From NCBI RefSeq assembly GCF_001602625.1, contig NZ_LECR01000030.1:1-5381 (forward strand): DNA of 5,381 bases, read 5' to 3'. Under the pieces are notes generated by a model, which saw only the letters and a list, made by a program, of their open reading frames with translations, searched no databases and was not told the DNA's origin. The position numbers and the translations under genes are program-made. This document shows, piece by piece, positions 1 through 5,381 of this stretch (positions are counted from its first letter, which is position 1; every line of letters starts with the position of its first letter). The DNA comes from Sodalis-like endosymbiont of Proechinophthirus fluctus (GTDB taxonomy: Bacteria; Pseudomonadota; Gammaproteobacteria; Enterobacterales; Enterobacteriaceae).

Positions 1-319
1 TAGAACGTCGTGAGACAGTTCGGTCCCTATCTGCCGTGGGCGCTGGAAGATTGAGAGGGGCTGCTCCTAGTACGAGAGGACCGGAGTGGACGCACCGCTG
101 GTGTTCGGGTTGTCATGCCAATGGCATTGCCCGGTAGCTACGTGCGGAAGAGATAACCGCTGAAAGCATCTAAGCGGGAAACTTGCCTCGAGATGAGTCT
201 TCCCTGAGGCCTTGAGCCTCCTGAAGGGACGTTAAAGACGATGACGTTGATAGGTCGGGTGTGTAAGCGCTGTGAGGCGTTGAGCTAACCGATACTAATG
301 ACCCGTGAGACTTAACCTT
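1..319 (+). rRNA. rrl: 23S ribosomal RNA, 3' end (partial)
   Basis: This is the 3' end of domain V and all of domain VI of large-subunit rRNA. The sarcin-ricin loop AGTACGAGAGGA is at 69-80. Aligning its A75 with E. coli A2660 puts window base 1 at about E. coli 2586, base A17 at the peptidyl-transferase residue A2602, and base 319 at E. coli 2904, so the segment is colinear with E. coli with no net insertion or deletion. The 3' end CTTAACCTT is the strand that pairs with the 5' end of mature 23S. The gene runs in from outside the window and is followed by 5S rRNA and tRNA-Asp in the same transcript. The E. coli numbering is recalled from memory but is consistent at three points. Confidence 0.98.
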
Positions 320-467
320 ACAACACCTGAGCTGTTTGAGCGCGCGGCATCCACAGCGAAAGTTAACGCCAAGCGCAAGGGGCAAGACGATATTAGCGAT
401 GTTCCGGATAATGCCCGACAGTCATGCAAGTGAGGGTTGGGAAAGCGGTGCGGAGCGGAAACGAATT
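320..467 (+). other. 23S-5S internal transcribed spacer
   Basis: This 148-nt transcribed spacer separates mature 23S and 5S rRNA and is removed by ribonucleases. It is longer than the roughly 90-nt spacer I recall for E. coli. Only the first few bases after the 23S end (ACAAC) and the AATT just before 5S resemble the E. coli spacer. It contains no tRNA, and the reading frames that cross it are chance frames over structural RNA. Confidence 0.85.
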
Positions 468-587
468 TGCCTGGCGGCACTAGCGCGGTGGTCCCACCTG
501 ACCCCATGCCGAACTCAGAAGTGAAACGCCGTAGCGCCGATGGTAGTGTGGGGTCTCCCCATGCGAGAGTAGGGAACTGCCAGGCAT
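468..587 (+). rRNA. rrf: 5S ribosomal RNA
   Basis: This is a complete 120-nt 5S rRNA. It begins TGCCTGGCGGC and ends GCCAGGCAT, so its two ends form the usual terminal helix I. The loop containing CCGAACTCAGAAGTGAAACG is present, and the sequence is nearly identical to E. coli 5S. The visible difference is ACT instead of CGT just after the first GGC, at about 479-481. The RNA binds L5, L18 and L25 in the central protuberance of the large subunit. It is cotranscribed with 23S upstream and tRNA-Asp 60 nt downstream. Confidence 0.98.
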
Positions 588-647
588 CCAACAGGTTGTG
601 CCGGTTAATGCCGGGATGACAGGCAATATTACATATAATGATTCGGC

Positions 648-724
648 GGTGCGGTAGTTCAGTCGGTTAGAATACCGGCCTGTCACGCCGGGGGTCGCGG
701 GTTCAAGTCCCGTCCGCACCGCCA
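648..724 (+). tRNA. aspU: tRNA-Asp (anticodon GUC)
   Basis: This is a 77-nt tRNA with an encoded CCA end. The acceptor stem pairs GGTGCGG (648-654) with CCGCACC, followed by discriminator G and CCA. The anticodon stem CCGGC/GCCGG (675-679/687-691) encloses a loop with anticodon GTC at 682-684, which decodes the aspartate codons GAC and GAU. The T-arm motif GGTTCAAGTCC is intact. It sits 60 nt after 5S rRNA as the distal tRNA of the ribosomal operon, as in E. coli rrnH (aspU) and rrnC (aspT). The yafD-mltD-gloB-yafS neighbourhood favours the rrnH position, hence the symbol. Confidence 0.97.
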
Positions 725-733
725 CTCCCATTG

Positions 734-765
734 AAAGTCCTGAACCAATGTTCAGGACTTTTTTT
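734..765 (+). terminator. Intrinsic terminator of the rRNA operon
   Basis: A perfect 12-bp stem pairs AAAGTCCTGAAC (734-745) with GTTCAGGACTTT (750-761) around a CAAT loop. The T run at 759-765 completes the rho-independent signal. It starts 10 nt after the tRNA-Asp CCA end and ends the rRNA-tRNA transcript. The A-rich 5' side could also let it act on minus-strand transcripts, although the A run available there is short. Confidence 0.93.
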
Positions 766-812
766 CTTGTTGTAATGTTGTAACAATAGATTAGCACTAT
801 AATTCTGCGCTT

Positions 813-992
813 TTATAAATAGTGACGCCTGCCATTATGAAACAGGTGGTTGACCAGAACTTTGGCAGAGCTGGCGGTATGGGATATCGTGATAATTTTG
901 CCATCGACATCAATGTCGACCCGATTATCACTCGATGCTAACGGAATCGGCTTCAGGTTAGTACTTACCGCACCGGTGTAGACAAACAGCAT
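813..992 (-). pseudogene. Short open frame, possible remnant of an unknown secreted or membrane protein
   Basis: A minus-strand frame of 59 codons starts at ATG (992-990) and stops at TAA (815-813). The frame is open a little further upstream, to a TGA just before the codons for LDLIKVLLLMLF. That hydrophobic stretch followed by a polar segment (residues about 18-35, with SSDNRVDIDVDGK) resembles a signal peptide or membrane anchor on a short domain. No Shine-Dalgarno sequence is visible. It lies downstream of two other broken minus-strand frames and may be the tail of the same decayed operon. I do not recognise the protein, and a chance open frame is possible. Confidence 0.3.
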
Positions 993-1146
993 AAGCAGTA
1001 ATACCTTAATTAAATCCAGCCCTCAATTGATCGACAGCGGCATTTTTGCTGGACGCAACAATTGTTAGCTCTCGTAGGCTTCACAATCGGCTTTTGTAAT
1101 AGAGAAACACTAAGCATTCCTCGTAGAATGTGCTGAATATGACAGC

Positions 1147-1520
1147 CTATGCTCGGGGATGTTTGCTCCCCTGTTGGTCGTGCTGGATATCACGTTCATG
1201 TAGCGCGCGGATAAGTTTTATTTTATCAGTAATCCAACGATCGCCAGTGTTGACTAAATAAACAGGATTTTGACCACTGGCATCGGTCATCAATGTCAAG
1301 GTTCTACTGAGATCTTCGATAAAGAAGCAAAAGTCGACCTCGACAAGACCAAGAGTCGCCGAGCTCAATTGCGTGATAAGCTGGTAAAGTGCTGAGGCCC
1401 CGTTAACGAGACACCGGTACGCATCGGTAAAGTGCGTCGATTGCCGCTGCAGCAATACGTCAATAGATTGATGTCCTTATTGACATTACCATGAATAATA
1501 AAAAAGCTATTGTCCACCAT
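1147..1520 (-). pseudogene. Frameshifted gene of unknown function with intact ribosome binding site
   Basis: The start ATG at 1520-1518 follows a strong ribosome binding site (AAGAGGAG, 8 nt spacing). The first frame reads MVDNSFFIIHGNVNKD and soon meets foreign-looking codons. The frame one base back is open to a TAG at 1147-1149, beginning after a TAA with HQSIDVLLQRQSTHF, and gives about 100 residues. Joining the two near 1470-1485 gives one protein of roughly 120 residues, as expected if one base was lost. The larger part has segments such as LGLVEVDFCFFIEDLSRTL and NPVYLVNTGDRWITDKIK, which look like folded protein rather than noise. I do not recognise the family. The gene starts 14 nt after the stop of another minus-strand open segment, as in an operon. 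Confidence 0.45.
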
Positions 1521-1528
1521 CTTTTCAA

Positions 1529-1536
1529 CTCCTCTT
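1529..1536 (-). promoter_or_regulatory. Ribosome binding site for the frameshifted gene
   Basis: On the minus strand the sequence AAGAGGAG ends 8 nt before the ATG at 1520-1518. It overlaps the TAA stop (1537-1535) of the upstream open segment, an arrangement typical of translationally coupled genes. It is the best Shine-Dalgarno sequence between the rRNA operon and yafD and is the main reason to treat this region as a former operon on the minus strand. Confidence 0.55.
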
Positions 1537-1735
1537 ATGCTACCGATTGCAGTGTAGTTGCCGGCTGTTCGATTTTTAAACTCTCACGATAAGCAAGTTT
1601 GGCAGTAATGAATACTGGATTATAGTGCAGTAGTTGACGACGGCACGCCTCGCTCCAGGCCGATCAAGCTAGGATACAGGGAGACAGGTAGATCGAGAAT
1701 GCCTACAGTGCCGTCATCGCTGCAGCCGGTGGTAC
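1535..1735 (-). pseudogene. Broken upstream partner of the frameshifted gene, 3' part
   Basis: A 42-codon minus-strand segment (1663-1538, stop TAA at 1537-1535) ends with CRRQLLHYNPVFITAKLAY and then ESLKIEQPATTLQSVA. It is opened by a TGA at 1666-1664. A neighbouring frame upstream, covering roughly 1650-1735, is also open and reads GILDLPVSLYPSLIGLERG near its end. A single frameshift around 1640-1665 would join the two into one protein tail. I do not recognise the protein. Its stop overlaps the ribosome binding site of the next gene, which supports an operon. The extent and the join are inferred and the upstream end is not defined. Confidence 0.3.
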
Positions 1736-1925
1736 CCCGTCCAAGGCAGTGGCGCTTTTGTGATATACTGCGTGGGGCAGGCCAAATATGTCATGGCTCC
1801 ACATTTTTGCCGGGCTGAGATGCTTATAAAAACGTATTGTGGTCGGGTTGTCTGTGGAATAAAAACAGCATGAATCAACTCAAACACCGCCACAGGAGAA
1901 AAACTTAGTTGAATGGGCGTTAGCC

Positions 1926-2792
1926 GTGCCAAAAAAAACATATGCCGTCAGGTATGTCGCGGGCCAGCCAGTCGAGCGTATCTTTCCACCTCTTGCTTCT
2001 GGCCAGTTAGGTCAGGCGCTACCGACGGGAGAACCTTTGCCAGGCTCGCGCATTTTGCGGGTGATGGTATGGAATATCTATAAACAACATCGCGCCAATT
2101 GGTTGTCGGTGCTGCAAGGATTTGGTAAAGATGCCCAGCTGGTCCTGCTACAGGAAGCGCAGACTACACCTGAGTTGGTCCGATTCGCTACCTCGCATTA
2201 TTTGGCAGCGGACCAGGTTCCCGCTTTGATTTTTCCGCAACATCCATCGGGGGTCATGACCCTTTCCGCCGCATATCCGATTTACTGCTGTCCACTACGC
2301 GAGCGCGAGCCACTGTTGCGATTAGCTAAGTCAGCTCTGGTCACTGTATATCCCATCTGTAATGGGCAACTGCTGATGGTGGTTAATATCCACGCAGTGA
2401 ATTTCAGCCTGGGCATTGATGTGTATAGCAAACAACTCGATCCCATTGGTGAGCAGATCCGCAATCACAGCGGTCCGGTTATCATGGCGGGGGATTTTAA
2501 TGCCTGGAGCCAGCAGCGTATGCTGGCGCTCTACCGGTTCGCAGAACGAATGGGGTTGGGCGAGGTGCGGTTTGTCGACGATCGGCGCAAGCGGGCGTTT
2601 GGCCGGCCACTGGATTTTGTCTTTTACCGCGATATGAATATCTGCGAGGCGTTGGTACTGGTAACTGAAGCTTCAGACCATAATCCCTTGTTGGTTGCAT
2701 TCGAGCCTGCTCCGCGGAGCGAGCAGGCGCCGGCAGAGCCGCAAATTATCAGTATCGGGAGGATAGACTACACTGCCGAGAATGAGACATAA
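1926..2792 (+). CDS. yafD: YafD, endonuclease/exonuclease/phosphatase-family protein
   Basis: This 288-residue protein closely follows E. coli YafD, an EEP-superfamily (Mg-dependent phosphodiesterase fold) protein whose substrate is not settled. The fold's active-site motifs are visible: VWN with N50, LLQEAQ with E77, NIHAVN with H156, GDFNAW with D190 and N192, RPLDFVF with D230, and the C-terminal SDHNPL with D251 and H252. No signal peptide is seen, so it should be cytoplasmic. The start is GTG at 1926, because [14 protein letters not shown] aligns with the E. coli N-terminus without offset; only a weak GGG lies about 8 nt upstream. The protein runs about 22 residues longer than the 266 I recall for E. 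coli, with an acidic, proline-rich tail after residue 260. It converges on mltD; yafE, which follows it in E. coli, is absent. Confidence 0.95.
   Translation: MPKKTYAVRYVAGQPVERIFPPLASGQLGQALPTGEPLPGSRILRVMVWNIYKQHRANWLSVLQGFGKDAQLVLLQEAQTTPELVRFATSHYLAADQVPALIFPQHPSGVMTLSAAYPIYCCPLREREPLLRLAKSALVTVYPICNGQLLMVVNIHAVNFSLGIDVYSKQLDPIGEQIRNHSGPVIMAGDFNAWSQQRMLALYRFAERMGLGEVRFVDDRRKRAFGRPLDFVFYRDMNICEALVLVTEASDHNPLLVAFEPAPRSEQAPAEPQIISIGRIDYTAENET
2705..2728. repeat. Inverted repeat inside the yafD 3' end
   Basis: GCCTGCTC (2705-2712) and GAGCAGGC (2721-2728) form a perfect 8-bp GC-rich stem with an 8-nt loop. The loop overlaps a second palindrome, CTCCGCGGAG, so two alternative foldings are possible. 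It lies in the part of yafD that encodes the extra C-terminal tail. No T run follows on either strand, so it is not a standard intrinsic terminator. Confidence 0.5.
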
Positions 2793-2793
2793 A

Positions 2794-2919
2794 TAGGTTG
2801 TTAGCATTGTCCAACGCATCGTTCCAGCACATGACACCTTTGATATCGACCAACGCCGTGGCGGCGAGCGATGCCCGCTAGGGAATCCTCCCTTTATGTG
2901 CCTGATAGGTGATTCTGTC
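2794..2919 (-). pseudogene. mltD: Remnant of the second LysM domain of mltD
   Basis: Just past the mltD stop, the frame one base back reads DRITYQAHKGRIP, then a TAG at 2880-2878, then RASLAATALVDIKG and VMCWNDALDNANNL. This matches the second LysM domain of E. coli MltD (SITYRVRKGDSLSSIAKRHG followed by VNIKDVMRWN). The peptidoglycan-binding repeat was therefore once encoded here and is now lost through a one-base frame change at about 2919-2925 and an internal stop. The last part of the domain is missing, and the remnant stops within a few bases of the yafD stop codon, which points to a deletion junction near 2793 that may also have removed yafE. Confidence 0.85.
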
Positions 2920-4061
2920 TATATCGATCCGCTGCTGAATTTCAGCGTTTGACCCACCTTCAGGCTACATACGCTGCGCAGGTCATCCCATCTCTGCAAA
3001 TCAGCGATTTTAACGTTCAACCGTTTTGCGATGTCGGATAAGGCATCACAGGTACGCACCTCATATACAATATCACCTCCTGCTAGCGAGGTGCACAGTT
3101 GCGAAGCATACGCCTTGGGCAGCATGATATAATGTGGTCCGTTTGGCGCCGTCACGTTGCGCTTGTAGCCTGTGTTAAAGCTTTTCAGCTTGGTTAGTGA
3201 TAGGCCGGACATTTCCGCCGCCTGTCTCAGGCCGATTTGCCGGCCGACTTCCACTTGCGCCAGCGCGCGCTGTACATTCGATTTAGGCAATGTAATGCCA
3301 AATTGCTTGCTATTCTTAATAAGGCTGCTGAGCGCAAGTATCTTCGGAACATAGATTGTGGTTTCACGCGGTAGCCCTAACGACCAGAAGTCGGTAGGGC
3401 GCCCTTTGGCTTTATTATGCTTGATAGCCTGTATAATACGACCTTCGCCGCTATTATAGGCGGCGAAGGTTAACAACCAGTCGCCGTCGAACATACGGTT
3501 AAGACGTTGCATAATATCCAGGGCTACGGTAGTAGACGCCACCACATCACGTCGGCCGTCATACCATTGGTTCTGCTCTAAGCCGTAGTTCTTGCCTGTC
3601 TGGGGAACTATCTGCCAAAGGCCAGCGGCGTTTGAAGTGGATATTGCCTTCGGGTCAAAAGCGCTCTCCATTATGGGTAGCAGTACTAGTTCCATCGGCA
3701 TGTTATGTTGCTTAATCTGCTCGACTATCCAGTACATGTATGGCTCTGCCCGTAATGCTACATCATGGAGATAGCTCTTCTGTTTCAAATAATGCTTTTG
3801 TTGCTCGCGGACCCGTGCGTTATCCGGTATCTGCATCTTCAGCTCTTCGCCAATGAAGTTCCACAAATCGTCTTGTAGCAGGCTGTTGTTAATATCTTGC
3901 CATCGTGGGGTACTCACTCGATCATCTGTGTACTTTCCCGTTTCACCTTGACTTACTGAAGAAATACTCTGTACATGCTGTTCAGAGGGCGGCGTATCCT
4001 GCCTGGATGCCTGACATCCCACCAGCAAGACCGAGGCGAATAAGATCGCATGAGTCTTCAT
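2919..4061 (-). CDS. mltD: MltD, membrane-bound lytic murein transglycosylase D, C-terminally truncated
   Basis: MltD cleaves the MurNAc-GlcNAc bond of peptidoglycan, leaving 1,6-anhydroMurNAc ends, and acts as a lipoprotein facing the periplasm. The N-terminus MKTHAILFASVLLVGCQ is a lipoprotein signal with lipobox LVGC and modified Cys16. The SLT catalytic domain (about 105-260) has the catalytic Glu132 in MESAFDP, GLWQIVP at 147-153 and AYNSG at 201-205. One LysM domain remains (about 332-376), but its usual GD is CD (C338) and the linker before it is shorter than in E. coli. The protein is 380 residues against about 452 in E. coli, because a frameshift brings in a TAG before the second LysM. 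The start is set by homology; no Shine-Dalgarno sequence is visible and a 16-bp tandem repeat abuts the ATG. The enzyme could still be active with weaker wall binding, or be an early pseudogene. It lies downstream of gloB on the same strand. Confidence 0.93.
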   Translation of the reverse strand: MKTHAILFASVLLVGCQASRQDTPPSEQHVQSISSVSQGETGKYTDDRVSTPRWQDINNSLLQDDLWNFIGEELKMQIPDNARVREQQKHYLKQKSYLHDVALRAEPYMYWIVEQIKQHNMPMELVLLPIMESAFDPKAISTSNAAGLWQIVPQTGKNYGLEQNQWYDGRRDVVASTTVALDIMQRLNRMFDGDWLLTFAAYNSGEGRIIQAIKHNKAKGRPTDFWSLGLPRETTIYVPKILALSSLIKNSKQFGITLPKSNVQRALAQVEVGRQIGLRQAAEMSGLSLTKLKSFNTGYKRNVTAPNGPHYIMLPKAYASQLCTSLAGGDIVYEVRTCDALSDIAKRLNVKIADLQRWDDLRSVCSLKVGQTLKFSSGSI

Positions 4062-4062
4062 C

Positions 4063-4094
4063 TATATGTGAATAGTCGTATATGTCAATAGTCG
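4063..4094. repeat. Tandem 16-bp duplication upstream of mltD
   Basis: Two adjacent 16-bp units, TATATGTGAATAGTCG (4063-4078) and TATATGTCAATAGTCG (4079-4094), differ at one base. They begin one base upstream of the mltD ATG on the minus strand and occupy the place where a ribosome binding site is expected. On the minus strand one copy creates TTGACA, which resembles a -35 hexamer, followed after about 16 nt by TATAGA next to the ATG. Confidence 0.9.
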
Positions 4095-4147
4095 CCTAAA
4101 ATTTGGAGAATGATACTTTGAAGGCTGGGATATTACAACTAAAACCT

Positions 4148-4900
4148 TTAGAAATGATCTTTCTTCTCGCGTAATGCCGCAAAAATAAGCCATTCCTCTC
4201 CTGAATAGGGGTGAACGTTTAATTTTTTTTGTAAATCAATATGATGATAACGTAAGAAAAGATTAATTTGACGCTCTAAATGCAGCGTTGTGGGCAAGCT
4301 TGGCTGGTTTTTCAGACGTAACTCTTTAATTTCACGTTGATAATCTGTGATAACACTATCTTGAGGCAATAAGGCGGTGGCGAAGTCCAAATTTCTTGAA
4401 GTATACTCATGAGCGGCACAGATCAGGGTATCGGGAGGAAGTTGATTAACTTTATGAAAAGACTCGTACATTTGTTTTGGTGTGCCCTCAAAAAGCCGAC
4501 CGCAACCTGCGGAAAAAATAGTGTCGCCGCTAAAAAGCCAGGGTGCGCCGTAAAATCCAATATGTCCGAGTGTATGACCGGGCAATGCCATTATACTGAA
4601 GGTGTGGTCCAGTAATGTCAGGGTATCGCCTTCGTTAACAATCCGGGTAGCTCCCTTAGCATGGGTTTCCTCCGGGCCATAGACCGGCACTGGGAAGTGC
4701 CGTAGTAGCTCGAAGACGCCTCCTACATGGTCATGATGATGATGGGTTAATAAAATAGCGATAGGGATTAAGTGTCGCTCGGCAAGCGCTTGTAACACCG
4801 GTGCTGCCTCGCCAGGGTCGACCACAAGGCATTGGCTGTCGTCATTGTGTAATAGCCAAATGTAATTATCCACCAATGCGGGAATGCTGATAAGATTCAC
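4148..4900 (-). CDS. gloB: GloB, hydroxyacylglutathione hydrolase (glyoxalase II)
   Basis: GloB hydrolyses S-lactoylglutathione to D-lactate and glutathione, the second step of methylglyoxal detoxification in the cytoplasm. The 250-residue product has the metallo-beta-lactamase fold with the binuclear metal site intact: THHHHDH (H53, H55, D57, H58), H109 in PGHT, D126 in SGDT and H164 in AAHEYT. The C-terminal substrate-binding helical part, including [18 protein letters not shown] and the end KKDHF, is also conserved. The GTG at 4900-4898 is chosen as start because it aligns with the E. coli N-terminus (MNL.SIPA), has GAGG six bases upstream (4910-4907) and gives the normal length (E. coli 251). 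A longer frame upstream overlaps yafS and is not needed. The gene diverges from yafS with a 46-bp gap and precedes mltD on the same strand. No defect is visible. Confidence 0.96.
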   Translation of the reverse strand: MNLISIPALVDNYIWLLHNDDSQCLVVDPGEAAPVLQALAERHLIPIAILLTHHHHDHVGGVFELLRHFPVPVYGPEETHAKGATRIVNEGDTLTLLDHTFSIMALPGHTLGHIGFYGAPWLFSGDTIFSAGCGRLFEGTPKQMYESFHKVNQLPPDTLICAAHEYTSRNLDFATALLPQDSVITDYQREIKELRLKNQPSLPTTLHLERQINLFLRYHHIDLQKKLNVHPYSGEEWLIFAALREKKDHF

Positions 4901-4946
4901 TGTTAACCTCGTTATATCTCTATGGCCTTTACGAAGATAGACAAAC

Positions 4947-5381
4947 ATGAAACCAGCGCAAAGTAACAAGACTATTGTGGCGCCTGCCTCATGGGAGGAT
5001 ATTCCCTGCGGGGCTGACTATCGTCAGGCGCTGGAGCAGGATTTGAAATTGTGGTGGCCGAAACTGTTCGGGTTTCATTTACTCAAAATCGGCGCGCTGA
5101 GCGCAGATATGGATACCGGTGATTGTGCGATTTCCCACCAGGTCAATGTGGGACTTGAGGGAGAATGTTTACACGTTATCGCCGATCCTTACCAACTGCC
5201 GTTCGCCAATAAGTCAGCAGACGCTTGCTTACTGACTCATACTTTATCCTATACCGGAGATCCGCATCGGCTGCTGCGGGAGGTCGATCGGGTACTTATT
5301 GATGACGGCTGGCTCGTCGTTACGACGTTCAACCCGATGAGCATGCTGGGGCTGGGCAAAATCTGCCCTATCCTTTTCCGC
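4947..5381 (+). CDS. yafS: YafS, SAM-dependent methyltransferase-like protein (5' part)
   Basis: The first 145 codons are present and the gene runs off the window edge (E. coli YafS is about 240 residues). It matches E. coli YafS from the start MKPA onward, with [12 protein letters not shown] at about 42-53, SHQVNV at 63-68, [18 protein letters not shown] at 79-96 and [19 protein letters not shown] at 107-125. The last two blocks are the acidic and post-I motifs of a class I methyltransferase (Methyltransf_11 type). The glycine-rich SAM-binding motif I is replaced by a degenerate LLKIG segment, as also in E. coli, so catalysis is uncertain. The substrate is unknown. No strong Shine-Dalgarno sequence is seen. 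It is divergent from gloB, and in E. coli rnhA and dnaQ follow. Confidence 0.93.
   Translation, partial: MKPAQSNKTIVAPASWEDIPCGADYRQALEQDLKLWWPKLFGFHLLKIGALSADMDTGDCAISHQVNVGLEGECLHVIADPYQLPFANKSADACLLTHTLSYTGDPHRLLREVDRVLIDDGWLVVTTFNPMSMLGLGKICPILFR

Larger units (their letters stand above)
770..1925. other. Decayed region without an intact gene, in the dkgB-yafC position
   Basis: In E. coli the interval between aspU and yafD holds dkgB (yafB, an aldo-keto reductase) and yafC (a LysR-type regulator). Neither is recognisable here in any frame I read: I see no aldo-keto reductase motif and no LysR helix-turn-helix. The minus strand instead carries a series of short open segments interrupted by stops and frameshifts, described separately at 813-992, 1147-1520 and 1535-1735. 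Between 993 and 1146 all frames are short and broken. Between about 1736 and 1925 the only long frame is a minus-strand one of 75 codons (1714-1941) that overlaps the yafD start and has no recognisable product. Confidence 0.7.

Noticed and set aside
634..639. A perfect TATAAT just upstream of tRNA-Asp.
   Set aside because: There is no -35 hexamer at a normal distance, and the start site would fall almost at the mature tRNA 5' end; cotranscription with the rRNA explains expression.
170..797. Several open frames on both strands across the ribosomal RNA and tRNA.
   Set aside because: They lie over 23S, 5S and tRNA-Asp, whose sequence is fully explained by RNA structure.
837..941. A plus-strand frame starting MKQVVDQNFGRAGG in the decayed region.
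   Set aside because: It is only 34 codons, has no Shine-Dalgarno sequence and lies opposite the longer minus-strand frame.
1761..1769. An extended -10 promoter-like TGATATACT upstream of yafD.
   Set aside because: It has no matching -35 hexamer and sits about 155 nt before the start, so it is only a possibility.
1870..1908. A 12-codon frame ([12 protein letters not shown]) just upstream of yafD, possibly a leader peptide.
   Set aside because: It has no clear ribosome binding site and no attenuator-like hairpin, so it is probably chance.
1714..1941. A 75-codon minus-strand frame overlapping the yafD start.
   Set aside because: It has no Shine-Dalgarno sequence and no recognisable motif, and its start lies inside yafD. 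It might be part of the decayed minus-strand gene, but the evidence is too weak for a separate gene.
4901..4969. An upstream extension of the gloB frame by 23 codons to 4969.
   Set aside because: It overlaps the divergent yafS start, has no conserved sequence, and the GTG at 4900 has a good ribosome binding site and gives the family length.
1..5381. CRISPR arrays, insertion sequences, transposases or toxin-antitoxin genes.
   Set aside because: I saw no regular spaced repeats, no terminal inverted repeats with a transposase frame and no recognisable toxin-antitoxin pair.

Overview
The window is from a bacterium of the order Enterobacterales. The rRNA and tRNA are close to those of Escherichia coli, and the gene order rRNA operon end, tRNA-Asp, yafD, mltD, gloB, yafS is the order found downstream of the E. 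coli rrnH operon. Several genes here are eroded: mltD is cut short by a frameshift, dkgB, yafC and yafE are missing, and about 1.15 kb holds only broken reading frames. This suggests a lineage in an early stage of genome decay. A Sodalis-like insect symbiont is my best guess, but that is inference from pattern and memory, not a database match.

Layout. Positions 1-724 hold the 3' end of a ribosomal operon on the plus strand: the last 319 nt of 23S rRNA, a long 148-nt spacer, a complete 5S rRNA and a distal tRNA-Asp(GUC). A strong intrinsic terminator follows at 734-765. Positions 770-1925 contain no intact gene. On the minus strand this stretch carries short consecutive open segments, one with a clear ribosome binding site and an early frameshift, which look like a decayed operon of unknown function. 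They sit where dkgB and yafC lie in E. coli.

Positions 1926-2792 encode YafD, an endonuclease/exonuclease/phosphatase-family protein, with an unusually long C-terminal tail. It converges on mltD (minus strand, 2919-4061), a peptidoglycan lytic transglycosylase lipoprotein that keeps its catalytic domain and first LysM domain. The frame is lost just before the second LysM domain, whose remnant is still legible at 2794-2919 and ends against the yafD stop codon. Upstream of mltD a 16-bp tandem duplication occupies the place of the ribosome binding site. gloB (4148-4900, minus) is an intact glyoxalase II. Divergent from it is yafS (from 4947, plus), a methyltransferase-like gene cut by the window edge.

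Functional picture. The window joins ribosome components, a cell-wall remodelling enzyme and methylglyoxal detoxification. These are ordinary housekeeping neighbours rather than a dedicated system. The main interest is the record of gene erosion and the unidentified decayed minus-strand segment between the rRNA operon and yafD.
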